From contig JACJWY010000007.1 in NCBI GenBank assembly GCA_020636955.1, positions 62,001 to 126,000 of the forward strand: 64,000 nucleotides of DNA, in the 5' to 3' direction. The notes below the pieces were generated by a model that made no database searches, was not told the origin of the DNA, and worked only from the letters and a program-made list of their open reading frames with translations. The DNA comes from Thermoleophilales bacterium (GTDB lineage Bacteria > Actinomycetota > Thermoleophilia > Solirubrobacterales > 70-9). Shown one piece after another: positions 49,466 through 61,714 of the stretch (its first letter is position 1; the number at the start of each line of letters is the position of its first letter). Both the position numbers and the translations under genes were made by a program.

Positions 49466-50929
49466 ATGTCCAAAACAGCCCGAAAGGTTCGTTCACCCCG
49501 AATCGGCCTGCCTGAACGCGTCCTGCGTGATCAGGCTCTGGCAAGCCGGATCTCCGGAGGGGACCGTTCGGCTTTCGACGAGATGTTCCGGCGTTATCAC
49601 CAGCAGATCTACAGATTCTGTTCGGCCATGGTGGGGCCGGAAGAAGGCAAGGACATGCTTCAGAACGTGATGACGAAGGCGATGACTTCCATGCCCCGTG
49701 ACGAGGACTTCCAGTTGAAACCGTGGCTCTACCGTGTAGCCCGGAATGAATGTGTAGACCACATCCGCTCGGCACGGCGGACCGATTCCGGGTTTGAGGG
49801 TGACCATCAGGTCGACGATTCCCGTCAGGCTGATCCTCATCAGAGCTCGGTCGACCGCGAGCAGTTGAAGCAGCTGGTGGAAGACCTCAACGGACTTCCT
49901 GAAAAGCAGCGCGCGACCCTGGTCATGCGCGAGTTGTCGGGGCTCAGTTACCGGGAAATCGCTGATTCGATGGGTTCCTCCGAGTCTGCCGCGAAGCAGG
50001 TTGTCTACGAGGCGCGTCTCTCGCTCGAGCAGGCGGAGCTCGGCCGGAAGCTGGCATGTGCCGACGTCAGGGAGTTGATCTCGAAGCGTGACCGGCGGAA
50101 GCTGCGGGGACGACAGGTCCGGTCTCACATGAATCACTGCCAGGACTGCACCGATTTCGAGATGGCCATATCCGCGAGGGAGCAAAGCCTTCAGGCACTG
50201 TTCCCTGTGCTTCCGCTCGGTGCCGCGGCCGGCATCCTCGGCGCCGCGCGCGAGGGCGCGGCCGCGGCAACATCCGGCGGGGTGGTGGCCGGGGGCGTCG
50301 CTACCGGCATTGTCACAAAGGGCGTCGTGGCGCTGGTCGTTGCCGGGGGAATCGGCCTGGGCGCAGCCGAGGTGTCCCGCCACCACCGTGACGTTCCAAC
50401 GGGGCAGGCGCTCACCCGGGAATCAAGTCAGACGGTGGGTTTCGGAGCGTCGGCTGGATTCGGGCCGGAGAGTCCGGAAGCGGTCACCGACGGCGGTGAG
50501 TCCGGTAAGGCGGGCCGCGAAAGCGGGAAGCGGGAAGACCGTAACGATGAGGGGCGGTCAGGTTCGGCCCGGGAGCGAGGCGAATCGGAGAAGAACGGCC
50601 AGGAATCGACCGGGAGCGGGACAGGAAGCGACTCGTCGGGCGAACGGATTACCCCCGGGCGGGGGCAAGGCAGCGGACCGGCCGAATTGCCCGAAGCCTC
50701 CTCAAAGGGCCAGGCCAGGGCTGATGAAGCTTCAAGCGCGGTTCCCGGAAAGACCGGAAGCTCGCCCCCATCAAAGAAACCCGCGACCTCGCCCGGGGCG
50801 TCTTCCAGCGGAGGCGGCGGTAGCTCACAGGGCGCATCAGGAGCCGTGACGACGGGAAGTTCGAACGGCAAGTCGGAATCCGCGCCGGCGGTCGGCAAGC
50901 CGGAATCGCCGGGCAAATCCGGGAAGTAG
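49466..50929 (+). CDS. ECF sigma factor fused to zinc-finger, membrane and low-complexity tail
   Basis: A 487-residue protein. Residues ~25-190 form an ECF sigma factor: region 2 (DEMFRRYHQQIYRFCSAMVG, PWLYRVARNECVDHIRSARR) and region 4 (LPEKQRATLVMRELSGLSYREIADSMGSSESAAKQVVYEAR). Then comes HMNHCQDCTDF, like the HxxxCxxC zinc-finger of anti-sigma factors, a hydrophobic Gly/Ala/Val segment (~250-300; GVVAGGVATGIVTKGVVALVVAGGIGLG) and a Ser/Gly/Pro/Lys-rich tail of ~180 residues. The layout suggests a self-tethered sigma/anti-sigma fusion. I start at ATG 49466; GTG 49427 adds 13 basic residues without a good ribosome site. Confidence 0.85.
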   Translation: MSKTARKVRSPRIGLPERVLRDQALASRISGGDRSAFDEMFRRYHQQIYRFCSAMVGPEEGKDMLQNVMTKAMTSMPRDEDFQLKPWLYRVARNECVDHIRSARRTDSGFEGDHQVDDSRQADPHQSSVDREQLKQLVEDLNGLPEKQRATLVMRELSGLSYREIADSMGSSESAAKQVVYEARLSLEQAELGRKLACADVRELISKRDRRKLRGRQVRSHMNHCQDCTDFEMAISAREQSLQALFPVLPLGAAAGILGAAREGAAAATSGGVVAGGVATGIVTKGVVALVVAGGIGLGAAEVSRHHRDVPTGQALTRESSQTVGFGASAGFGPESPEAVTDGGESGKAGRESGKREDRNDEGRSGSARERGESEKNGQESTGSGTGSDSSGERITPGRGQGSGPAELPEASSKGQARADEASSAVPGKTGSSPPSKKPATSPGASSSGGGGSSQGASGAVTTGSSNGKSESAPAVGKPESPGKSGK

Positions 50930-51006
50930 TTCCTTACTTTCGGGGTCGGTCTTCGTTTCGGGATTGAACAGGCCGCAAACGCGGTCTTCTGAAAGGAGAA
51001 TCCCAA

Positions 51007-51366
51007 GTGAAGAAGTTCGCACTGACAATCGTCGCCACGGCCGCCATTCTGGCGCCGGTGGCCTCCGCAACCGCAGGCACCCACCCCGAGCACCCCGACC
51101 AGGCCAAGGGTCCGAAGGCGGTCAAGGTAAGCAAGGCCAAGGCCTACGGGAAGTACTGCAAGGGTCAGAGCAAGAAGCACGTCAAGGGTCAGAAGGGGAC
51201 CGACTTCTCGCGTTGCGTCAACGCGATGGCCAAAGCCGACCGGGATGATTCGGTCGCAGCCCGCAAAGCCTGCAAGGCACTCAGCAAGAAGCATCTGAAT
51301 GGCGTCAAGGGAACTCCTTTCAGCCGCTGCATTGTCGGCGTCGCGCAGATGCGCAAAGACGCCTGA
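51007..51366 (+). CDS. Small secreted protein with two Cys-bounded repeats
   Basis: A 119-residue secreted basic protein. The signal peptide (residues 1-23, KKFALTIVATAAILAPVASATA) precedes a mature part with two related units, CKGQSKKHVKGQKGTDFSRC and CKALSKKHLNGVKGTPFSRC, each bounded by Cys and likely a disulfide loop. GTG 51007 follows AAGGAG by nine bases. No family is recognised. It directly follows the fused ECF sigma gene (77-base gap), so it could be a target or part of that unit. Confidence 0.8.
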   Translation: MKKFALTIVATAAILAPVASATAGTHPEHPDQAKGPKAVKVSKAKAYGKYCKGQSKKHVKGQKGTDFSRCVNAMAKADRDDSVAARKACKALSKKHLNGVKGTPFSRCIVGVAQMRKDA

Positions 51367-51376
51367 CGTTGCCGCG

Positions 51377-51400
51377 CAGCCCCCGCTCCGGCGGGGGTTG
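51377..51400 (+). terminator. GC-rich hairpin after the secreted repeat protein
   Basis: GCAGCCCCCGC can pair with GCGGGGGTTGC around TCCG; the core arms CCCCCGC and GCGGGGG are perfect. It lies between the secreted-protein gene and the end of tRNA-Arg on the other strand and could serve both. No T-run follows. Confidence 0.45.
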
Positions 51401-51407
51401 CGTACAG

Positions 51408-51481
<74 letters not shown>

Positions 51482-51519
51482 GGAAGCGCGGAGTCTAGTG
51501 ATCGGGCTACCCTGCCCGC

Positions 51520-52485
51520 ATGGACCTCTCCGTCGCATTCCTCGGCACCGGAGGGCCGGTGCCAACCGCCCTGCGCGGCACCGCCAGCGTGCTCGTGACG
51601 CGTGGTGGCGAGAAGCTCATGTTCGATTGCGGAGAGGGAACCCAGCGCCAGCTCCGGCGTTCGATGGGGCTGGTGCAGGTCGACGAGATCTACCTGACCC
51701 ATTTCCATCTGGATCACTGTCTCGGCCTGCCCGGCCTGCTCAAAACCTATGACCTGAACGACCGCGAAGAGCCGCTGCTGCTGTTCGGCCCAGCCGGCCT
51801 GAACAAGCTGATGAAGGACTTGCAGCCCCTGATCGGCCGGCTCGGGTTTCACCTGGAGATCGACGAACTGGCTCCAGGAGACATCCTGCCCCACGTTGAT
51901 TACGAGATCGAGGCATTTCCGGTGGAGCACCGGACGAGCGCCCTCGGCTACGCCCTGCTCGAAGACGATCGGCCCGGCCGGTTCGATCCCGACGAGGCCG
52001 TCCGGCTTGGTGTCGAACCCGGACCCGCTTTCAAGGCGCTCCAGGACGGGGAGGAAGTAGACGGCAGGGATGGAAAGGTCCGGCCGGATCAGGTGATGGG
52101 GGACGACCGGCTGGGTCGGGCCGTGGCGATCACCGGTGACACCAGACCCTGTCAGGCGACGGTTGAGGCCGCCCGCGAAGCGGACCTGCTGGTTCACGAC
52201 GCCAGCTTCATGGTCGAGGACGATGACCGGGCCGAAGAGACAGGGCATTCGACCGGCACCGAGGCCGCCGAAGTCGCGGCCGAAGCGGGGGCGAAGATGC
52301 TGGCTCTGGTCCACATCTCATCCCGCTACCACGTGGGGAGGGCCTTGGAGGAAGCCAAAGCCGTCTTTTCGAACACCATCGCACCGCGGGATTTCGACAC
52401 GGTTGAGATCCCCTTCCCGGAACGCGGCGAACCGGAACTTGTGCCCGGGGGCGCAAAACGAGAGGCAAAGCCGGATCGCAAGTAG
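51520..52485 (+). CDS. rnz: Ribonuclease Z (tRNase Z)
   Basis: tRNA 3'-end processing endonuclease of the MBL fold, 321 residues. SVAFLGTGGPVPTALRG starts the fold; the metal site THFHLDHCLGLPGLL, the AITGDTRP block and HSTGTEAAEVAAEAGAK match RNase Z, including the later HISSRY. It is needed to mature the CCA-less tRNAs such as the three in this window. An acidic insertion occurs around residues 160-200. ATG start, 38 bases after tRNA-Arg on the opposite strand. Confidence 0.93.
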   Translation: MDLSVAFLGTGGPVPTALRGTASVLVTRGGEKLMFDCGEGTQRQLRRSMGLVQVDEIYLTHFHLDHCLGLPGLLKTYDLNDREEPLLLFGPAGLNKLMKDLQPLIGRLGFHLEIDELAPGDILPHVDYEIEAFPVEHRTSALGYALLEDDRPGRFDPDEAVRLGVEPGPAFKALQDGEEVDGRDGKVRPDQVMGDDRLGRAVAITGDTRPCQATVEAAREADLLVHDASFMVEDDDRAEETGHSTGTEAAEVAAEAGAKMLALVHISSRYHVGRALEEAKAVFSNTIAPRDFDTVEIPFPERGEPELVPGGAKREAKPDRK

Positions 52486-52634
52486 AACCAGCCTCCGTTC
52501 CCGCGGGTCCGGCCGGGGACCCACCGCTACACCAGCCCGACCACCGTACTCGGGTACCAGGAAAATCTTCCTCCTTGCCCTGCGCCGGCCTGCGTCGGTG
52601 GGTACTGCTATCTTGATCCTCGTTCCTTTAATTG

Positions 52635-52656
52635 CGGTCCTGTGAGGCCGGGAAGG
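52635..52656 (+). promoter_or_regulatory. PyrR-binding loop overlapping the pyrR ribosome site
   Basis: CGG (52635-52637) and CCG (52648-52650) close a loop reading TCCTGTGAGG, matching the RNA bound by PyrR (consensus loop UCCNGNGAGG). GGAAGG (52651-52656), the probable Shine-Dalgarno of pyrR, starts at the next base. PyrR with UMP would therefore hide the ribosome site, as reported for mycobacterial pyr leaders. Of the rest of the 176-base leader (52486-52661) I see no terminator, so control is probably translational. Confidence 0.85.
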
Positions 52657-52661
52657 TGACT

Positions 52662-53216
52662 TTGAACGAGAAGGTAGTGCTGGAAGCAAACGACGTCGAG
52701 CGCACGCTCCGTCGCATCGCCCACGAGGTCGTCGAGAAGAATCCGGACGCCTCCGCTCTCGCCATTGTCGGCATTCACACCGGAGGCGCCTTTCTTGCCG
52801 ATCGTCTGACTTCGATGATCGCCGGCCTCTCCGGCGAGGCTCCGCCGCTCGGCGAGATCGACATCTCCTTCTACCGCGATGACATCGGTATCCGAGGCTC
52901 CGACTACCAGCCGGTGGTCCACTCGACAAGGCTCGATTTTCCGCTTGAGGAAAGGACCGTTGTTCTGGTCGACGACGTGCTCTTCACCGGGCGCACCGTC
53001 AGAGCCGCGATCGAGGCCCTCTTCGACTTCGGCCGGCCCGCCCGGATCCAGCTCGCCGTGCTCTGTGACCGCGGGCACCGGGAATTGCCGATCAGGCCCG
53101 ACTACGTCGGTAAGAACCTGCCGACCTCGCGCAGCGAGCAGGTTTCGGTACGGCTGAAAGAGACCGATGGTGAAGACGAAGTAGCGATCCTTTCCCCGGT
53201 CGAGGCGATCGAATGA
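52662..53216 (+). CDS. pyrR: Bifunctional pyr operon regulator/uracil phosphoribosyltransferase PyrR
   Basis: PyrR binds pyr mRNA in a UMP-dependent way and also makes UMP from uracil and PRPP; 184 residues. The N-terminus EKVVLEANDVERTLRRIAHEVVEKN and the PRPP loop VVLVDDVLFTGRTVRAAIEAL are diagnostic; PVVHSTRLDF and GHRELPIRPDYVGKNLPTSRSEQV are other PyrR blocks. I use TTG 52662, five bases after GGAAGG and giving the usual N-terminus; GTG 52656 is two codons earlier. It overlaps pyrB by four bases and heads the operon it controls. Confidence 0.95.
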   Translation: MNEKVVLEANDVERTLRRIAHEVVEKNPDASALAIVGIHTGGAFLADRLTSMIAGLSGEAPPLGEIDISFYRDDIGIRGSDYQPVVHSTRLDFPLEERTVVLVDDVLFTGRTVRAAIEALFDFGRPARIQLAVLCDRGHRELPIRPDYVGKNLPTSRSEQVSVRLKETDGEDEVAILSPVEAIE

Positions 53217-54160
53217 AACATCTGCTCAGCATCGAAGATCTCGACCAGGAAGCGGTGGACGGCCTGCTCGACCGGGCCGAGAGCTTCGCCGAGGTGTCGA
53301 AGCGCGACATCAAGAAGGTGCCGGCCCTGCGCGGACGCACCGTGGTCACTCTCTTCTACGAGGCGAGCACCCGCACGTCGTCCTCCTTCGAGCTTGCCGC
53401 CAAGCGACTTTCTGCTGATGTCGTCTCGGTCAAGGCCTCGGGCTCGTCGGTCGAGAAGGGCGAATCACTGAAGGACACCGTGGAGACCCTTTCTGCCTAC
53501 GACCCGGCGGCGATCATCATCCGCCACCCCCAGGCCGGTGCCGCGCAGATGCTGAGTGAATGGGTGGATGCCGCGATCGTGAACGCCGGGGACGGGATGC
53601 ATCAGCACCCGAGTCAGGCACTACTCGACCTTTTCGCGCTGCGGCAGCGGATCGGGTCGATCGAGGGCAGGAAGATCTGGATCGTTGGTGACGTGCTCCA
53701 CAGCCGGGTCGCCCGCTCAAATATCCAGGCCTTTTCGATGATGGGAGCGGACGTGACCATTGCCGGCCCGCCCACGCTTATCCCGAGGGGGATCGAGGCT
53801 TCGGGTTGCGAGGTCCGCTACGGGCTTGAGGGCATAGAGGAAGCGGACGTCGTCTACCTGCTCAGAATGCAGCACGAACGGATGGAGGAGAGCTTCGTGC
53901 CCTCGATCCGCGAATACGCGCGGCTTTTCCAGGTGAATTCCCGGCGACTGAACCCGAGGCAGCTGGTCATGCATCCCGGACCGGTCAATCGCGGAGTCGA
54001 GATCGGCGGCGACGTGATCGATTCCGATCGATGCCTGATCGCCGACCAGGTGGCCTCGGGGCTGGCGGTGCGGATGGCGATCCTTTTCGAACTGCTCGCT
54101 CACGGCGGCGAGACCCATGCCAACGCCGAAGGCCCGGTGCCGATCGGAGAGCCGGCATGA
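53213..54160 (+). CDS. pyrB: Aspartate carbamoyltransferase catalytic subunit
   Basis: Second step of UMP synthesis: carbamoyl phosphate plus aspartate to carbamoyl aspartate; 315 residues. The carbamoyl-phosphate motif FYEASTRTSSSFELAAKRL and HQHPSQALLDLFAL are clear, as are HPGPVNRGVEI and the C-terminal QVASGLAVRMAIL. No pyrI regulatory subunit is nearby, as in most Gram-positive bacteria. ATGA overlaps link it to pyrR and pyrC. Confidence 0.97.
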   Translation: MKHLLSIEDLDQEAVDGLLDRAESFAEVSKRDIKKVPALRGRTVVTLFYEASTRTSSSFELAAKRLSADVVSVKASGSSVEKGESLKDTVETLSAYDPAAIIIRHPQAGAAQMLSEWVDAAIVNAGDGMHQHPSQALLDLFALRQRIGSIEGRKIWIVGDVLHSRVARSNIQAFSMMGADVTIAGPPTLIPRGIEASGCEVRYGLEGIEEADVVYLLRMQHERMEESFVPSIREYARLFQVNSRRLNPRQLVMHPGPVNRGVEIGGDVIDSDRCLIADQVASGLAVRMAILFELLAHGGETHANAEGPVPIGEPA

Positions 54161-55551
54161 ACGAAGTGATCGACGGACTGCCCGAAGAAGGTGCCGGCAA
54201 TGGAGTCCTGCCCGCACCGCTGGTCCAGCGACCGGGGCCGGCGGCCAAAGTCCTGATCCGCGGAGCCGAGCTGCTGGATCCCGCGGCGGGAATCGCCGGG
54301 GCCAGGGACATACTGATCGAAGACGGGACCGTTTCTCGCCTGGCCGACCCCGGCTCACTGGACGCCGGAGACGGGGTAGAAGTGATCGAAGCGGAGGGGC
54401 TCCATGTCTTTCCCGCCTTCTTTGACCCCCATGTCCATTTCCGCACGCCAGGGCAGGAATACAAGGAGGACCTCGAGACAGGCACCCGCTCGGCAGCCGC
54501 CGGTGGCTACGCAGGCGTCATCGCGATGGCAAATACCTCGCCACCGGTGTCGAGTCCGGAGCAGATCGAGGCCCTCCGCGACCGGGCCTCGCATGTCGCC
54601 TCGATCCCGGTCGGGTTCACGGCAACGGTGACCAGGGACATGAAGGGCACCGAGCTGACCGAGATGGCCGAATTGCGTGAGGCCGGAGCGGTCGGATTCA
54701 CCGACGACGGGTTGCCGATCGCCAGCGCCCGGATCCTGCGCCGGGCCCTTCAGTACCAGGCGATGACAGGCGGACGGATCGCCCTCCATGAGGAAGACCC
54801 CGAACTTTCCGGAAAGGGCGTGATGAACGAAGGTATCGTCTCTTCCGAACTCGGCCTGCGGGGGGTTCCGTCGATCTCCGAATCCACGATGATCGGGCGC
54901 GACGCCGCGATCGCCGGCTACGAAGGCGGGGCAATCCAGATCCAGCACCTGTCGGCGATCGAATCGATCGAGCAGATTCGAAGGGCGAAATTGGACGGCG
55001 TTGACATCACCTGCGAGGTGACTCCGCACCATCTCTGCCTGACCGACGAGGCGGTCCGCGATCTCGATGCTTCGAAACACAAGATGAATCCGCCACTCAG
55101 GACGGAGTCTGACCGTCAGGCGCTGATCGAAGCGCTGATTGACGGCACGATCGACTGCATCGCCACCGATCACGCACCGCATGCCGTCCACGAGAAAGAG
55201 GTTCCCTACGAAGCGGCCAACATGGGGGTCACCGGTCTGGAAACCGCGTTCTCATCGATCTACACGGAACTCGTGCTGCCGGGGCGAATCACGCTGGAGT
55301 TGCTGGTCGAAAAGCTGGGCTGCGGCGGGATACCGTTCGGCATCGAACCTTTCACTTTGGCCGAAGGCAGCCGGGCCAATCTCTGCCTGGTTGATCTGGA
55401 GGCCGAGTGGGTGGTTGGCGAGGACGGTTACGAGAGCCGGTCGGTCAACTCCTGGTGCGCTGGCGAGACGCTTAGAGGACGGATCCTGGTGACCCTTGCC
55501 GATGGCCAGGTTGCCTTTCGCCTGAGATCCTTCAGTCTGGGAGTGGCATGA
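54157..55551 (+). CDS. pyrC: Dihydroorotase (class I)
   Basis: Zinc amidohydrolase that closes carbamoyl aspartate to dihydroorotate; 464 residues. The metal site appears as FDPHVHFRTPGQEYKEDLETGTRSAAAGG; later blocks include GFTDDGLPIAS, CEVTPHHLCLTDE and the catalytic Asp in CIATDHAPHAVHEKE. A ~45-residue N-terminal extension (EVIDGLPEEGAGNG...) precedes the fold. Start ATG 54157 overlaps the pyrB stop. Confidence 0.96.
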   Translation: MNEVIDGLPEEGAGNGVLPAPLVQRPGPAAKVLIRGAELLDPAAGIAGARDILIEDGTVSRLADPGSLDAGDGVEVIEAEGLHVFPAFFDPHVHFRTPGQEYKEDLETGTRSAAAGGYAGVIAMANTSPPVSSPEQIEALRDRASHVASIPVGFTATVTRDMKGTELTEMAELREAGAVGFTDDGLPIASARILRRALQYQAMTGGRIALHEEDPELSGKGVMNEGIVSSELGLRGVPSISESTMIGRDAAIAGYEGGAIQIQHLSAIESIEQIRRAKLDGVDITCEVTPHHLCLTDEAVRDLDASKHKMNPPLRTESDRQALIEALIDGTIDCIATDHAPHAVHEKEVPYEAANMGVTGLETAFSSIYTELVLPGRITLELLVEKLGCGGIPFGIEPFTLAEGSRANLCLVDLEAEWVVGEDGYESRSVNSWCAGETLRGRILVTLADGQVAFRLRSFSLGVA

Positions 55552-56674
55552 GCGAGCCGACACCCGGATACGTCCTGCTGGAAGACGGCAGCCGTTTTGA
55601 CGGAATGCTCTGTGGCAACACGGGCGGCGGGACCGGGGAGGTGGTCTTCAACACTTCCATGACCGGGTATCAGGAAGCGGTCACGGATCCCTCCTACGCC
55701 GGCCAGATCATCACCTTCACCTACACGATGATCGGCAACTACGGAGTTTCCGCCGCGGCAATGGAGTCCGATGGCCCCCACGCAAGGGGCGTGATCATGC
55801 GTGAAGGACGCAACAACGCGGACGCAGCGTCGGCCGAAGGTGGCTGGCTTGACTGGCTCCAGGCCAACGGGGTCTGGGCTATAACCGGAGTGAACACCCG
55901 CGCCCTGGTCCGCCACATCCGCGACAAGGGTGCGATGCGGGGCGGGATATTTCCGGATTCGATCCCGACCGGTGAGGCGCTGGGGATGATCGAAAACGAA
56001 CCGTCGATGGCCGGCTCCGACTTCGCCTCACAGGTAAGTCCGGAGACACCGATCGAACATGCCGGCCAGGGTCCTCATGTCGTCGCTCTCGATACCGGAA
56101 TCAAGGCGTCGATCGTCAACCAGTTCCTGGAGCGGGACTGCCGGGTGACCCTGTTGCCCTGCCTGACCGGAGCCAGCGATGTCATGGCCCGGGAACCGGA
56201 CCTGATCTTCCTGGCCAACGGTCCGGGCGACCCCGCGGCTGTTTCCGCCGTCACCGACACGATTCGCGAGCTGATCGGCGAGAAACCGATGGTGGGAATC
56301 TGCCTCGGCCACCAGCTGCTGAGCCGGGCAGTCGGGCTGGAAACCTTCAAGTTGCCGTTCGGCCATCGTGGTTCCAACCATCCGGTCAAGGACCTGGAAA
56401 CCGGAGTGATCGAGATCACTTCCCAGAATCACGGTTTCGCCGTGGTCGGCCCCGATGGGGCGGGGACCATCGAAACCGACGAACCGGTGCGCTGGCAGAC
56501 GAGCCACGGGGAAGCGGTTCTTTCCCACATCAATCTGTACGACCGCACGGTCGAGGGCCTGCGGCTGCCCGATGCAAAGGCGATGACCGTCCAGCATCAC
56601 CCCGAAGCAGGGCCCGGACCGCGCGATGCCCGGCACTTATTTGACCGCTTCCTCGACCTGGCGAAGGAGGGCTG

Positions 56675-56675
<1 letters not shown>
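55548..56675 (+). CDS. carA: Carbamoyl-phosphate synthase small subunit
   Basis: Glutaminase subunit that delivers ammonia to CarB; 375 residues. The N-terminal CarA domain reads GYVLLEDGSRFDGMLCG...NTSMTGYQEAVTDPSYAGQII; the glutaminase domain has the nucleophile in GICLGHQLLSRAVG and the His/Glu in VQHHPEAGPGP. It shares TGATG with carB, so they are co-translated in equal amounts. Confidence 0.97.
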
Positions 56676-59741
<3,066 letters not shown>

Positions 59742-59752
<11 letters not shown>

Positions 59753-60620
59753 GGCCGGCGGCAGGCCCGACCGGGTTCAGGCGCCCTTCGGCCGGCGCCT
59801 TTGCGAAGTGATCGAAAGCAGGGCCGCCGGCGGCTACCGGATCTTCACCCTGGCTGACCAGACCGGCCCGCCACCGGCGCCCGGGCAGTTCTTCATGCTC
59901 GCCGCCAGCCCGGACTGGAGCGGTGAGGGCGGTCGGCCGTACCTGCCGCGGGCGATATCGCACGCGAGGGTTTCGGAGCACGTGAAAGGCGGTCTCCGGC
60001 TCGATTTCCTGATCGACGAGGTCGGCCCCGGCACGTCAAGGCTCGCCCGGATGAAACCGGGAGACGGGTGCTGGGTCGCCGGGCCCTTCGGTGGAAGGTT
60101 CAGCCTGCCAAAGCAACTCAATTCGAAAGCGGCGGGCGCGATTCTGGTCGGGGGCGGCATCGGCATCGCCCCGATGGCGGTGCTGAGGAGAGAGTTGGTC
60201 GACCGCGGAATCCCGTCGCGGACCCTGCTCGGGTTCCGGGACCAGCAGCACTCCGGCGGGATCGACGAGCTGTTCGGTTGCGAAGAGACCCGGCTCGCCT
60301 ACGAGGACGGGAGCTCCGGACACAAGGGCTACGTGACCGACCTGCTGCTCCAGCTGCTCGAAGGGGATGACTCGGGGTCGGCCGCCGTCTACTCGTGCGG
60401 TCCCCCGGCGATGCTCGAAGCGGTACGTCAGATATGTCTTGAACGCGGGCTTCCGGTGGAACTCGCCCTCGAGTCGCCGATGGCCTGCGGGTACGGTGCC
60501 TGCTTCGGCTGCGCGGTGCCGAAAGCCGAGGGCGGTTACATGCGGCTCTGTATCGACGGCCCGGTCGTGCGTGGTGACGAGATCGCCTCGGCGATGGCGG
60601 GAGAGCCGGCCGTTGGCTGA
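59742..60620 (+). CDS. pyrK: Dihydroorotate dehydrogenase electron transfer subunit
   Basis: FAD/[2Fe-2S] partner of class 1B PyrD, passing electrons to NAD; 292 residues. The ferredoxin-reductase fold shows YRIFTLADQTGPPPAPGQFFML, the FAD site YLPRAISHA, the nucleotide motif ILVGGGIGIAPM, and the C-terminal cluster site ESPMACGYGACFGCAVP...RLCIDGP with four cysteines. ATG 59742 overlaps carB by 11 bases; pyrD begins within its last codons. An N-terminal extension of ~15 residues is not conserved. Confidence 0.93.
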
Positions 60621-61548
60621 ACCATCCTCCATCGACCTCGCAACCGAGATCTGTGGCATCGGGCTGGACGGCCCGGTGCTGAACGGATCCGGGACCTTCG
60701 ACGCCCTGGCTGCCCGCAAGGTCTTCGGCGACGCCCTGATCGAGGACTTCCCGTTCGACTGCTACGTCTCGAAGACGATCACCATGAACCCGCGCCCCGG
60801 CAATCCGCCCTACCGGCTGTGGGAGACGCCGTCGGGAATGATCAACTCGATCGGTTTGCCCGGCCCCGGTCTCGAGGGGTTTCTGGCCCGGGACCTGGAC
60901 GGACTGGCCGAGTTCGGTGTGCCGCTGATCGTCTCGGTGATGGCCGACCAGGTCGAGGATTTCGAGGTTCTGGTCGCGCGGGTGGCGGCCCGGGACGAAG
61001 TCGCGGGAATCGAACTGAACGTCTCCTGTCCGAATGTCCACTCGGGTTTGATCGTCGGTGAGCAGCCCTCCGAGACCGAGGCGCTGATGAAGGCTCTGCG
61101 TCCGATCACCGAGAAGCCATTGGTGGTCAAGCTGACGCCGAATGTCGCCAACCCCCACGAGGTCGCGGTAGCGGCCGAGGCCGGCGGCGCTGATGCGGTC
61201 TCGATGATCAACACAGTCAAGGCGGCCGCGATAGACCCCACTGTCAACCGGGCCTGGCTGGGCGCGGGGGCCGGGGGTCTCTCGGGACCGGCGGTGCGTC
61301 CGATTGCCCTGGCCCAGGTCCGGGCTGTGGCGGAGGCGGTGACGATTCCGGTGATCGGGATGGGCGGGATCACCGACTCGGAGTCGGCACTTGAATTCAT
61401 TCTCGCCGGCGCAAGAGTCGTTGCGGTCGGAACCGAGAACTTCCGTGATCCCCGGGCCGGCAACGCGGTGAAGGACGGGCTGCCGGCCGCGCTCCGGCGA
61501 CGCGGATTCGCCTCGCTGGCTGAGGCACAGTCCGCAACGCTCGGTTGA
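60613..61548 (+). CDS. pyrD: Dihydroorotate dehydrogenase (class 1B)
   Basis: Oxidises dihydroorotate to orotate with FMN; 311 residues. The catalytic Cys is in IELNVSCPNVHSG, FMN-binding blocks are NGSGTFDALAA, VVKLTPNVANPHEVAVAAEAGGADAVSMINT and GMGGITDSESALEFILAGARVVAVGTENF. With pyrK beside it this is a NAD-linked class 1B enzyme, not the quinone-linked class 2 enzyme of many Actinobacteria. I use TTG 60613, overlapping pyrK by eight bases. Confidence 0.94.
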   Translation: MAEPSSIDLATEICGIGLDGPVLNGSGTFDALAARKVFGDALIEDFPFDCYVSKTITMNPRPGNPPYRLWETPSGMINSIGLPGPGLEGFLARDLDGLAEFGVPLIVSVMADQVEDFEVLVARVAARDEVAGIELNVSCPNVHSGLIVGEQPSETEALMKALRPITEKPLVVKLTPNVANPHEVAVAAEAGGADAVSMINTVKAAAIDPTVNRAWLGAGAGGLSGPAVRPIALAQVRAVAEAVTIPVIGMGGITDSESALEFILAGARVVAVGTENFRDPRAGNAVKDGLPAALRRRGFASLAEAQSATLG

Positions 61549-61641
61549 CCTGCCCGATACCGAACGGCCGTCGCCGCGACACTCGTTCCGGATGTCCGGC
61601 ACGGCCTTCGCCTAAACCTCGAGTCGAGGTTGAGATGGATT

Positions 61642-61661
61642 TGCCCGAAATGGGCACTTTT
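61642..61661 (+). terminator. Short hairpin with T-run after pyrD
   Basis: TGCCC and GGGCA enclose GAAAT, followed by CTTTT and later a second GGGGTTTT. It lies about 94 bases after pyrD and could end the pyr operon before mihF. The five-pair stem is weak. Confidence 0.45.
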
Positions 61662-61697
61662 CGGGGGTTTTCGGCCTCCGGCCAGCTCCGCAATGGC

Positions 61698-61703
61698 TAT
61701 ACT
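61698..61703 (+). promoter_or_regulatory. Possible -10 box for mihF
   Basis: TATACT lies 12 bases before the mihF ATG and stands out in this GC-rich region. No clear -35 hexamer is seen. If used, the transcript would start within a few bases of the ATG, giving a leaderless or nearly leaderless mRNA, which is common in Actinobacteria. Confidence 0.4.
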
Positions 61704-61714
61704 CGCGCCCTTCC

